A DNA stretch of 64,000 nt from Parietichytrium sp. I65-24A (Eukaryota; Sar; Bigyra; Thraustochytrida; Thraustochytriidae), in NCBI GenBank assembly GCA_012862575.1, contig BLSF01000019.1, positions 434,001 to 498,000 on the forward strand, in the 5' to 3' direction. A program made the translations under genes and the position numbers. Below the pieces are notes generated by a model that did not search any database, had not been told where the DNA came from, and saw only the letters and a program-made list of their open reading frames with translations. The first letter of the stretch is position 1; each line of letters opens with the position of its first letter. This document shows, one piece after another, positions 51,762 through 60,634 of the stretch.

Positions 51762-53225
51762 TCAAGTCACGGTCACATCAGTGCCAACGTCTTCCTTACG
51801 GTTGAGAAACATTTGAGCTACCTCTGATTGGAATTGGTCAGAGGCCCACTCCCAAACGTCTACACCTACGCATTTGTGGGCACAGGAGAAATCGTATCTG
51901 TAAAGGTCTGCACATACTCTCCGAAGCGAAAGATCTCTCTGAGGGTCGAAAGACATTTTAGTCAAGATTTGATGACGACTTAAATATTGTCGGTTTTCCT
52001 TATTGCCATGCCATAGATGAAGTAATGTGCCAGGAACCATGGCGACCTTTCCTTGAACCACAGCGTACGCACGAGTGGCCCAGGCTTCGAAAGAGCGGAT
52101 CATTGCATTGCTTTCGGAAAGGTCGTTTCCAAATCGATCGGCGTAGTAGTATGGAGGTTTTGCTTTCGGATTCGTTCGAAAGTTACCATAAAACGCGTGA
52201 GCCATGAGGGCATCAGCGCCTCCAACAACAGCCAGATCGTATAGGCCACCAATCTTCTCCAAGACGTCCCTCTTTGCTGCCCAGACAAAGCCGGTGTAGC
52301 CGTGGTCTCTTTGATCTCTCAGCACTCTTCTCCCACGCGACTCTACAGCTGCAGCAATACCTTTCGTGCGTTCCATTTCACCTTTTCCCCAGCCTTCAAT
52401 AACATCATGTGGTTCGACCCACTGTACTCCCTTGGCTAGTCGAACAGCGTATTCAAAGGGCTGCGCGATCACAAAGTTCCCATGATCAAACTTTTTCAGA
52501 AGCTGCTTAGCCCAGTCGTTATTGTGAAACAAGATCTCCGCGTCCGCCCAAACAACCACCTCGCATTCGGCTGGTAGTAGCGATATCCCAATATTCAAGA
52601 GTCGCTCTTTCTGCCAAAGTCGCGCCCCGCCGTAGATGACAACTTCCCAATCGGCCTGTGGTTCACCCTCCTCGTCAGCGTAACAGCGCTCGGCGCCCAG
52701 CAGGGTCATGGCTAGCGATTCGTAGGTTCTCGGCATGTTCGATGGGCACCAATGCGAACTCGCGACCATTTTCGATGCATCAACTCCGCTTCCATCGGCA
52801 CATTCGCCCGTTACATCCATTGCGTAGTCATCGTTTGAGCCGATCGCGCTGGCACTGGCACTGGCGCTGCTACAAGCACAGCTCCATTTCGCTCGGCCAC
52901 CGTGGGCGTTTCCATCTGTTCCAGCATCTATGCGCTCATCACGGCCCGCTTCGCACGCTGATGCGACCCGGTTCCCGCAACCGGTTCCCGTTCGTTTCCC
53001 CGCGCAGGAACCCGGTTCCAGCAGTTGCAGTTGCACGCGCATGAGCTTGACCCCTTGGGTTCCCATCCGCCCGGCGAACGTTCGCCAGTTCGTCGCGCGC
53101 GACTGGAAGCCCGCCGGGTTGAAGTACGCCGCCACTGCGCAGACCTGTCCGCGCGCCACGCCGGCGAGAACCAGAGCCAGAACCAGAACCAGAACCAGCG
53201 CTTGTGAAATCCCGGTTCCCCGCAT
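51762..53225 (-). CDS. secreted/luminal glycosyltransferase-like protein (nucleotide-sugar transferase fold)
   Basis: The start is ATG 53225, giving 487 residues; the frame continues open upstream but that part is antisense to the next gene. Residues 1-26 are a signal peptide whose core (ALVLVLVLALVLAG) is encoded by a hexanucleotide repeat. The mature protein begins VCAVAAYFNPAGFQSRATNW, the typical first strand of this glycosyltransferase type. An insert of about 110 residues with Ser-Ala repeats and Cys follows. The core resumes with WQKERLLNIGISLLP, the acidic metal-site region VVVWADAEILFHNNDWA, then VIAQPFE and HLWHGNKENRQYLSRHQIL near the end. This motif set is shared by a poorly characterised bacterial, viral and protist glycosyltransferase group. 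Donor and acceptor are unknown. It probably acts in the secretory pathway. Confidence 0.75.
   Translation of the reverse strand: MRGTGISQALVLVLVLALVLAGVARGQVCAVAAYFNPAGFQSRATNWRTFAGRMGTQGVKLMRVQLQLLEPGSCAGKRTGTGCGNRVASACEAGRDERIDAGTDGNAHGGRAKWSCACSSASASASAIGSNDDYAMDVTGECADGSGVDASKMVASSHWCPSNMPRTYESLAMTLLGAERCYADEEGEPQADWEVVIYGGARLWQKERLLNIGISLLPAECEVVVWADAEILFHNNDWAKQLLKKFDHGNFVIAQPFEYAVRLAKGVQWVEPHDVIEGWGKGEMERTKGIAAAVESRGRRVLRDQRDHGYTGFVWAAKRDVLEKIGGLYDLAVVGGADALMAHAFYGNFRTNPKAKPPYYYADRFGNDLSESNAMIRSFEAWATRAYAVVQGKVAMVPGTLLHLWHGNKENRQYLSRHQILTKMSFDPQRDLSLRRVCADLYRYDFSCAHKCVGVDVWEWASDQFQSEVAQMFLNRKEDVGTDVTVT
53168..53198. repeat. (AACCAG)n hexamer inside signal-peptide coding region
   Basis: On the minus strand CTGGTT units encode Leu-Val dipeptides of the glycosyltransferase signal peptide. 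The repeat is imperfect at its left end (GCCAG). Confidence 0.85.
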
Positions 53226-53300
53226 CCTCCCTCGCTCGCTCGCGCGCGCGGCAATCTCACTTTTGGCAAATCGGCAATCCACGCAAATCCAAATCTCACA
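53226..53300. promoter_or_regulatory. 75-bp divergent intergenic region
   Basis: Only 75 bp separate the start codons of the minus-strand glycosyltransferase gene and the plus-strand NEPRO-like gene, so both core promoters and leaders must overlap here or extend into coding sequence. GC-rich CTCGCTCGC words are visible; no TATA element was recognised. Confidence 0.5.
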
Positions 53301-54050
53301 ATGTCGCGGAGCGTTCCCGGAACAGCGCGCGGCGGCGCGGTGGAGCGGGAGGCGCGTGTGCTGCGGAACGTTCTGCGCGAGCAGAAGAACACGCACGGTC
53401 GCGCGCTGTACTACCAGTTTGCTCGAGGAGGCGTCGCCTCGGCGCTGCGCTGGGCGCGCCAGCAGACCCCGAACTCGGCAGAGTCGGCAACGTCGGCAAC
53501 GTCGGCGGCCGCCGCGAGAGCGCTGCTCGCGAAAGCCGCCGCGCTGCTGCTCACCGAGCTCCACAGAGGCTTCAACGCGCCGCTCATCCTCACATGCCTG
53601 GCGTCCGTGGCAGCCATTCTCGCGGAGATGCCGCGCGGCGAGGACACCTGCGCGGACACTCGCGCGGACGAAGATGACACGGGACAGGTTGTGTCGAGGG
53701 ACGCTGTCCTGAAGGCTGCGCCGCGGAGGAGATTCAGTCAAGAGGAGGGCAAGGCGAAGAAGAGGCACCGGGACGACCTTGGCGGACGGGAGAGCAGCGA
53801 TGGGATGGGCGACTTGGAGAAGCTCGCGCCGGAAACAGTGAGAGCCGTGTCGGTGGAGAGCAGCGCTGGCGAGGCGCCGGCGAAGAAAAAGAAGAAGGTT
53901 GTGGGACAGGAGAAGAGGTTGCCCAAGAGCGCGTCGGGCCAAGTAGGCAGCGCGGTTGATAAGGTTGAGGACAAGAAGATTAAGAAGAAGAAGAAGAAAA
54001 TCAAGAGCAAGGGCAAGGACGCGATTGATGAAATTTTTGCAGGGCTTTGA
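53301..54050 (+). CDS. basic nuclear/nucleolar protein, possibly NEPRO-like
   Basis: The 249-residue protein starts at ATG 53301. Its N-terminal half is helical: REARVLRNVLREQKNTHGR, then ALLLTELHRGFNAPLILTCLASVAAILAE. This arrangement resembles the N-terminal domain of NEPRO (nucleolus and neural progenitor protein), a factor linked to RNase MRP/P, but the match is from memory and weak. The C-terminal half is a disordered linker with KKKKK runs (probable nuclear/nucleolar localisation) ending in DAIDEIFAGL; 'D-ID-IF' endings are common in small nucleolar proteins. A very long minus-strand frame overlaps the whole gene but has no protein-like features. Composition and the C-terminal motif favour this strand. 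Confidence 0.6.
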   Translation: MSRSVPGTARGGAVEREARVLRNVLREQKNTHGRALYYQFARGGVASALRWARQQTPNSAESATSATSAAAARALLAKAAALLLTELHRGFNAPLILTCLASVAAILAEMPRGEDTCADTRADEDDTGQVVSRDAVLKAAPRRRFSQEEGKAKKRHRDDLGGRESSDGMGDLEKLAPETVRAVSVESSAGEAPAKKKKKVVGQEKRLPKSASGQVGSAVDKVEDKKIKKKKKKIKSKGKDAIDEIFAGL

Positions 54051-54127
54051 TGCGCACCTGGGCTTGAGGTACTTCCTCTGCCAGTGTGCCAGTGTGCCAG
54101 ATCGATGGATTGGCTGAGACATACCAA

Positions 54128-54973
54128 TCAAGCCTTCTCAATGCCGTAGTTGGTATCCTCTTGCAGAGCCATTGGCCGCGGGTTTGGGTCAAAGGCGTTA
54201 AGCAAAACGAACAACATGATGGACATGACGCACAGAAATTGTGTGGACGAACGCATCAGATTCACTTGGAGGGTGTCTGTATAGTCCCACAGATCAGTCA
54301 TGTTGGTGCCTGCCGTTGTGTGCGCGTCACAAAAAGCTGGGTCTGTCATTTCTTTGCACTGCTCAGTACTGAGCTCCGTCCACTGCGCAAGCGCAAGTCC
54401 TACAGGGATGTAGATAATAAACGATACGCCGAGCACAAGCATAGCCACATATCTGACCAATAGAAGATTATTCCTCATTTCCTCAAACACTCTTCCCAAA
54501 GTCCGAAACAGCGAGAGAGTCAGGCAGCCCCAAATCACTATGGCCACGAAAAAGACGTACGCAGCGTAGGCATGCAGGTCTGGGTAGGAGCTGGTGTCGA
54601 AAATCGACAGCAAGGCTGCTCCAAAAGGTGCGAGAAAGCCAAATATCAATCCGCTGATGGCCCTGCACTTGAAGCTTTCCCCGCTCGCAAGCGCAAACCA
54701 AGACTTGAAGTATGCATACTGCAAAAACATAAAAACGAGCATGAGCGAGGCGGCAACCGTGTTGAGCACCGCAAACACGTAATAGCCCCCGGTTTGTGGG
54801 TACGGATCTCCTGTGAGTTTGTCGCGTCCAATGTCGCTAAAGTAAGGCATTTCAAGCCCGCCTGTGTATGTGCCGCGTGACTTGGCAATTGCAATGCAGG
54901 TCACATAGCTAGCCACGATGAGCAAGCTTGAGAGCGCTGCAAGCACCCTTCTTAGCACCAACCACCCCGCCAT
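54128..54973 (-). CDS. Frag1/DRAM/Sfk1 family six-TM membrane protein
   Basis: The 281-residue protein starts at ATG 54973. Six hydrophobic segments are visible: about 8-28, 65-87, 105-125, 136-158, 168-192 and 240-260. The first luminal loop carries the family signature LEMPYFSDIGRDKLTGDPYP, matching the 'P-ISD-G--PE' pattern of DRAM, TMEM150, Sfk1 and PGAP2. An N-glycosylation site and three cysteines are in the last luminal loop (EQCKEMTDPAFCDAHTT). Family roles include autophagy modulation (DRAM), PI4-kinase regulation (Sfk1/TMEM150) and GPI lipid remodelling (PGAP2); I cannot tell which applies. Its stop faces that of the NEPRO-like gene across 77 bp. Confidence 0.82.
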   Translation of the reverse strand: MAGWLVLRRVLAALSSLLIVASYVTCIAIAKSRGTYTGGLEMPYFSDIGRDKLTGDPYPQTGGYYVFAVLNTVAASLMLVFMFLQYAYFKSWFALASGESFKCRAISGLIFGFLAPFGAALLSIFDTSSYPDLHAYAAYVFFVAIVIWGCLTLSLFRTLGRVFEEMRNNLLLVRYVAMLVLGVSFIIYIPVGLALAQWTELSTEQCKEMTDPAFCDAHTTAGTNMTDLWDYTDTLQVNLMRSSTQFLCVMSIMLFVLLNAFDPNPRPMALQEDTNYGIEKA

Positions 54974-56885
54974 CCTGCAGCTTCTTGGCCCGCTCCAAGT
55001 CTCAACTTTGCAGGCGAGTTCGCTCGAGCTTCCGATCCTCCAAACCAGCGTATTTGGGTCCTCGCAACTTCACCAATCGCTGATCTGCCCCGAATACTGA
55101 CACAAACACTCTGGGCGTTTCCAAGTGTTGCGCTGCGAGTGAGGACCACGGCCACACGTCTTCACACACAGACATGCACCTCTCTCTCTCTTTCCAAAGC
55201 TCTCTCTTCTGTTGTCTCTTCCAAAACTGTGTAGTAGACTGTAGTACTTTCTCGCTGAACAGCCAATAAAACGATTGCCAATAATACATACAGCTGGCTG
55301 GCAATATATAGGAGTTAACTATGCTCTGATAGTCCTTCGTCACCTTGCATGCATTTTCTCGTAGCGTTTCAATAATGCTGATTGGAGTTTTACTAAGGGC
55401 AAACGAATACTGCTAATGGCCCGCTGTAGAGCTTTCTAAGAGCCAAGTGTGTACTATGTGAGTTAACGGAATACTAAGGAGAAGTAGAATAGAATTTAGC
55501 AAATTCTGGCGACTCTCGAAGAACGTAGTAATGACTCCACAACTTCTAAGACAGATCAATCGTTTATCTACATCCATACTATCTCGCTAATAGGCTTTAT
55601 AGAGCGAGTTAATCCGATAGCTATCTGGGGCTACAGTATGATAGTACATTAGGATTTAACTTCCCTATCTCATTGTAAGTTATTTCTGTAAGGCCTCTTT
55701 TAACGAGTAATGGTTGTACTCAGTATCGGTAACTGAGTCTCGTAACCGTCCCGAAGGTCCCGAAGGCAGTTTTTTTAATCAAGTCATCTGAATTCTGATC
55801 AAATGATTTTTATGTCAATCTTTCAAGAATAATGAGGAAAACAAATCAACCTAAAGACCGAGAAACAAGGTGCACACAATAGAAGACGCTCTCAAGAGAC
55901 TTTGGTACCGTGACGATTTCTGTCCGATGTACACAATGTACACTCTACTACTACCAGCTCACTCTTTTGACAATTGCGGCGCATTTCTTCGCGCGTTAGT
56001 CCTTGTCGGGCTTCGACTAATTCAACGGCTAAATGAGTTGAAATTTGATTGTACGATAGAAATGAGCACAGGCCATCAGAGCTAGGAGAGCTACAGCGAG
56101 CTCTTGCTGCAATTGAGTTGAAAGGGGGAACGAAACCTGACCGACTGACCTACCTGGCGACTTGAGCCAATGCCTCGTCTGCCTACCTCCCTACCTACCT
56201 CAAAAACAGACCGCTGCCACGCCGTAACGTACTCGGTGTTTATTTCTGCAGTTGGCAGTGATCTGGCGCTTTCCAGTCTCAGGTTCTGGAGTCTGACTTC
56301 ACAGCACGCGCTTCATGAGATATGGTGAATCTGAAGAGTGACGTCGGGCAGTGCCGTTGAATCCATTTGGCCCACAAATTGAACCTTCCTGCGTGCGATT
56401 ATTGTCTTTACAAGGCACTGCTGCTGGTTTGAGAAGGTTTGTGGAGCGGCAAACGTAGAGTTGGTATGTGATAGAGGGGCAAACTCATCCTTACTGGTCC
56501 TCACAGTCTCGACACAGAAAGCTGTGAGTACTGAGTACTGAATGAAACAAGTCACGGTGCGGACGATGAAACGTCTTGATAGCTTTTTGCTGAAAAGTAA
56601 AGAGCTGTGAAAGGCCAGCCTTTAAAACAGTTTCCGGCTTACTTGGAGGAGAGGTACATAAAACAGAGTGGGAGAATCCCTTTCATAAGCCTGGCCTTCA
56701 CCAACCGAACGTTTCATTTCATGGCTTTTGTTAGAAATGTGATAGTTTATGTCTGAGAAAAAGAAATTTGAGGATTCACAAGTCTCTCCTCTCCAACTAA
56801 TGCTGGCTCTCCGGTGTGCCTTAGGCTGTGTGATGGGGATAGAGGTGCGAGCAAACCCGAATCGAGAACGAGGTGGCGTTGAAAA
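54974..56885. other. 1.9-kb divergent intergenic region, nothing recognised
   Basis: This lies between the starts of the Frag1/DRAM-type gene and the Kelch receptor gene. It is relatively AT-rich from 55350 to 55860. Short frames (for example 56622-57254 on the minus strand) lack domain features and overlap the receptor. No RNA gene seen. Confidence 0.45.
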
Positions 56886-59800
56886 ATGTCGCGCTTCGCA
56901 AGAAGCGCTGCTCTTCTTATTGTGGCCAACCTTGCGCTGCAAAATCGCGCAGTGAGCGCGCAAAACGTTCTCTTCGTCACCACGTGCGAGGGAGAAGAAG
57001 GATATGATGGGTACAATCAGATGGCTTACAATGGCGCAAGCGCGGTGAATGAAACAAACTCGTTTGTTTACTGTCAAGGTCAGGGGAGTCCCTCTATCTT
57101 GCAAATGGTTGATGACAATAAAACAGAGATCGCGTTTCTCCTTGGGTATGGAGACGACGTCGACGACTTTCTTGAGGCGTCTCAAGTTAGGCCAGATGTG
57201 AAATTTACAGCCGTCGAGGTAGATGTCGACATGACGACCTTCACAAACATTCAAACAGTGGCGTTTTCCGAAGATATGGGCTCATTTGCGGCAGGGGCGC
57301 TGGCCGGACTCCAGACCAAGAGCAAAATAGTTGGCGGCGTCTTTGGGGTTCCGTACGCTCCATTAAAGCGCTTCAGAAATGGATACATTGCAGGGGTTAT
57401 GGAAACTTGCCCAAGCTGCAAGGTGGTGACGCAGTATATCTGGAGCTTTGGGGCCGAAGAAGTAGGAAAACAAGTCGGAGCGTATCTTGTGGATGTTGTC
57501 GGAGCAGATGTTGTCTATGGAGCAGCAGGCACGACGAGCGAAGGGGTCATTAAAACGTCTGCGAGTCTAGGAGCGTTCGTTATTGGAGTGGACACGGACC
57601 AATTTGAAACGGTGTTTGGTGGGTACGACTCTAATGGCAAGGTGAAGACCTCCGACGCGAGAATGATCCTTGCCTCAACGTTGAAGAGGCTCGATACAGC
57701 CGTAACGCGGGTTATCAAGGAGCACCAGAACGGCGAGTTTCATGCCGGAAAGATTATCATCATGGACTACAGCAATGGGGGAATCGACAGGGCACCTTGC
57801 CACGCTTCTTGTGACATGATCTTGGACGAAACTAAGATTTCTGTGCAAGAGATCGAAAATATGTTGGGTTCTGGAGTTTTGACCACCAATGTAGATTACA
57901 CTTCTGGGCAGCTCGAGGTCTCGAAATTTCATATGGATCTACCTCCGGGAAACTCGTGGACATCTTTGCGGCATTTTGGCCTCAACCCAAGCCCATTTCA
58001 GGGGGCAGCAGTGACGAGCATTACGTTGCTAGAAGATGAGGAGACCTTCTTTTTTGGTGGCATGACCTCCAGCGGAATCTCTGCCGAGCTTTGGCATTTC
58101 AACTTGGGTAGCTTATCCTTCGTAAACGAGACCGCCGATAATATGCTGTACGGTTCTGGAGCCAATGTCAGTGCGGGAGATTACGGGGAATACCCGGTTG
58201 GCCGTCTCTATGCCACGCTTACTGCTCTTGGGGACGCAAAAAATATAGTTCTGTTCGGTGGTTATGACGGCGTCGAAAGGCTATCCGACCTCTGGATACT
58301 CAGCGCACCAGTAGCATTCATCGTTGGTGAAGAGCAAACCCAGTGGACAAAACTAGAAACAGAAAGCTCGCCATCTGCACGGGATGGACACAGCGCAGCT
58401 CTCGGTGGTTTTGACTCTGACACGGAAACGTCTCAGGTATTTGTTTTCGGGGGCCGTGGAGTAGATGACATGTTTTTGCAGGATCTGTGGCGGCTAAGTA
58501 TTGATAGCACCAAAACTTCCAAGTGGGAGCAGATTTGCAGCACGTGTTCTCCTCCCGCGCGCCGCGACGGAGTCATGATCGCATACACAGACCCAACGAC
58601 CCTCAAAACCAATCTTTATCTCCACGGCGGAAGAGCAGAAGACAACACGCTCCTTGCCGACTTCTGGATATACAGCGTGGAGGACGGAACTTGGACAGAA
58701 ACGGTGAGCTCTAAATTGGGCCGCGCAGGGCATAGCGGTGTAGTCATGAACTTGAAACCGCCTGGGCTCGAGTTGCAGCCAGTGTTATTTATTTATGGAG
58801 GTAGCATGAGTGAAGGTGTCTCCGCCTCAGCGCGCGTGTCGACCGAGTATTTCTCGTTCGCAGAAGCCAAATGGTATTTCGCCAATGAATACGACTCCTC
58901 TTTGGAGACCGAGAGCAACTGTGCAGCGTCAAGCAACTCAAGCGGCTTGGGGAATCTGGTTGATGCTCAGGAGCGGAAGAATTTCGCGTTGCTTCGGGTT
59001 CCAGCCCGCGAAGCCACGGCGACCGATAAGGTCATCGTGTTTGGGGGGTCCGACAAGAGCGGGAGTTTGCTGTTTGAGTTGCAGCTCTATCATCCAAGTG
59101 AGTATGCTGCAGCAGAAGATAAACAGTATGACAGCGCCATCACCGCTGTGTCATTTCTTCTATGTGCGATTAGCTCTGGATATTCTCTGATTCTACTGCT
59201 TTGGGTGGTCTGGTATCGTAAAAAGAAAATCGTGCGCATGAGTCAAGTGCAATTTCTTGCGCTGATTGCCTTCGGTGGTTTCATTAGTTCCCTCACAATT
59301 ATTCCTGTTGCATTGGATGACGCAGGAGATACTACTTTAGCTCGGACTGGTGAATACGTGTTTGCCAACAGGGTGTGTATGGCCCAAGTGTGGTTATTCA
59401 CCGCGGGGTTTTGCTTGATGTTTGGTCCGGCGTTTGCCAAAATCCACCGCGTCTGGATGATTTCAGAGGCTTCTGAGAGCTTGCGCAGAGTAAACATTTC
59501 TCGGATGAGGCTTTATGGAATGGTGTTTGGACTTCTCCTTTCAGACTGGGGAATTGTTCTTCTTTGGCAGGTCTTAGCCCCGCTCAAGTACTTTCGTGTC
59601 ACAGTAAATACCGACGAGTATGGCAACATCGTCTTGTCTGCGGGCAAATGTTCTGCAGATAACTCTTTGGTGTTCCCGGTCACCATATTTTGTTTCCACT
59701 TGGCGGTGCTGATTGTTGGAAACTATATTTGCTATCAGGCTAGATTCGTTTCAGAGCAATTCAGTGAGGGCAAGCACCTACAATTTGCGCTTATTAGCCA

Positions 59801-60053
59801 GTTCGAACTGTTGGCTATCGCGACGCCGGTTCTCGTGCTCGTCAACAACGACCCACGCAGCCGCATTTTCGTCATGTCGGGAGTCATATTTCTCAACACC
59901 GTCGTTACCTTGAGTTTCATTTTCATCCCAAAGATGCTGAGCCTCTATCGTGACCCGGGCGAGCGGTCCGTGGTGCCTTCGGCATTCAAGGCGCCAACAA
60001 TGTCGACAAGCGTTGGGCCGGTGAGCACAGGCATGATGCTAGAATCGTCTTGA
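56886..60053 (+). CDS. class C GPCR with BMP/PnrA domain followed by Kelch repeats (receptor E)
   Basis: The intron-less gene encodes 1055 residues. The signal peptide (1-25, ending AVSA) leads directly into a BMP/PnrA-like domain (about 26-345) with clear landmarks: FLLGYGDD, DVKFTAVEVD, AFSEDMGSFAAGALAG, IVGGVFGVPYAPLKRFRNGY, VVYGAAGTTSEGVI and FVIGVDTDQFE. Residues about 360-740 contain five or six Kelch repeats with the FFFGG, VLFGGYDG, VFVFGGRG, LYLHGGRA, LFIYGGSM and VIVFGGSDKSG blade strands, so a beta-propeller sits between binding domain and membrane. Seven helices follow (about 748-1010) with GABA-B-like marks: RVCMAQVWLFTAGFCLMFGPAFAKIHRVW and QFELLAIATPVLVLV, then IFIPKM. The tail is short. 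The TIG domains of receptors A-D are absent. Confidence 0.92.
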   Translation: MSRFARSAALLIVANLALQNRAVSAQNVLFVTTCEGEEGYDGYNQMAYNGASAVNETNSFVYCQGQGSPSILQMVDDNKTEIAFLLGYGDDVDDFLEASQVRPDVKFTAVEVDVDMTTFTNIQTVAFSEDMGSFAAGALAGLQTKSKIVGGVFGVPYAPLKRFRNGYIAGVMETCPSCKVVTQYIWSFGAEEVGKQVGAYLVDVVGADVVYGAAGTTSEGVIKTSASLGAFVIGVDTDQFETVFGGYDSNGKVKTSDARMILASTLKRLDTAVTRVIKEHQNGEFHAGKIIIMDYSNGGIDRAPCHASCDMILDETKISVQEIENMLGSGVLTTNVDYTSGQLEVSKFHMDLPPGNSWTSLRHFGLNPSPFQGAAVTSITLLEDEETFFFGGMTSSGISAELWHFNLGSLSFVNETADNMLYGSGANVSAGDYGEYPVGRLYATLTALGDAKNIVLFGGYDGVERLSDLWILSAPVAFIVGEEQTQWTKLETESSPSARDGHSAALGGFDSDTETSQVFVFGGRGVDDMFLQDLWRLSIDSTKTSKWEQICSTCSPPARRDGVMIAYTDPTTLKTNLYLHGGRAEDNTLLADFWIYSVEDGTWTETVSSKLGRAGHSGVVMNLKPPGLELQPVLFIYGGSMSEGVSASARVSTEYFSFAEAKWYFANEYDSSLETESNCAASSNSSGLGNLVDAQERKNFALLRVPAREATATDKVIVFGGSDKSGSLLFELQLYHPSEYAAAEDKQYDSAITAVSFLLCAISSGYSLILLLWVVWYRKKKIVRMSQVQFLALIAFGGFISSLTIIPVALDDAGDTTLARTGEYVFANRVCMAQVWLFTAGFCLMFGPAFAKIHRVWMISEASESLRRVNISRMRLYGMVFGLLLSDWGIVLLWQVLAPLKYFRVTVNTDEYGNIVLSAGKCSADNSLVFPVTIFCFHLAVLIVGNYICYQARFVSEQFSEGKHLQFALISQFELLAIATPVLVLVNNDPRSRIFVMSGVIFLNTVVTLSFIFIPKMLSLYRDPGERSVVPSAFKAPTMSTSVGPVSTGMMLESS

Positions 60054-60634
60054 CAACTTTCACCAGCAACAGCCTTCCTCTTTACGCTCATGATCTCCGT
60101 ATATCTCCATAATCTCCATGGTCTCTACGATCTCCATCCTCTTCTGGCCCTCATAATTACATGTTCACTATCGATCAAATCAGAGCTTCCTTTTTCTTTT
60201 TGGGAAACGAACTGTCCATTTTCGTTCGTCGAACCTCTCTGTTCTCTCTGCCTTTTCGCTTCAGAGTCTTCAGAGCAAGTATCGCGTTATACATCGCGCG
60301 CTACTTTAGTCGTCTGCGCGAGGACAGGGGTGTCCATTCCTCTCGAGTAAGAGGGTGTCAAGAGTGTCAAGAGTGTCGAGGGTCGAAGGGCTGAGCCTTT
60401 TCGCCATTTCGCCATTTCGCCTCGTCTCCGTCGTCTACGACTGAGGCGGCTGGCCGTTCCGAGCCCAGTTTGGGCTGGCCAGCGTGGCGCAGTCCGGACG
60501 AGCGACTGTGCGGATTGGTGAACGAGGCAGATAGCGTCCCGAAGCTTGTCCGGTGGACACGCTTCGGGGCTCGTTAGTAACTGGGGATCTTGGCAGCTTG
60601 GAGAGAAGAGTACAGAAGGTGTCGAGCTGGGCGA
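60054..60634. other. intergenic, nothing recognised
   Basis: The region contains the 3' end of receptor E and the promoter of PIG-C. It has a TTCGCCATTTCGCC short repeat near 60400 and AGAGTGTCAAGAGTGTC near 60351-60375. No gene is seen. An in-frame TTG at 60590 precedes the PIG-C ATG. Confidence 0.45.

Noticed and set aside
53226-54131. About 300 additional open codons upstream of the glycosyltransferase start, antisense to the NEPRO-like gene
   Set aside because: The sequence is Leu/Arg/Ala-rich with no domain; a proper signal peptide starts at ATG 53225. It is the mirror of a GC-rich, lysine-coding gene.
51166-56885. Possible continuation of the receptor array (a decayed receptor between D and E)
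   Set aside because: No TIG, BMP or 7TM fragment was recognised in any frame of the spacers.
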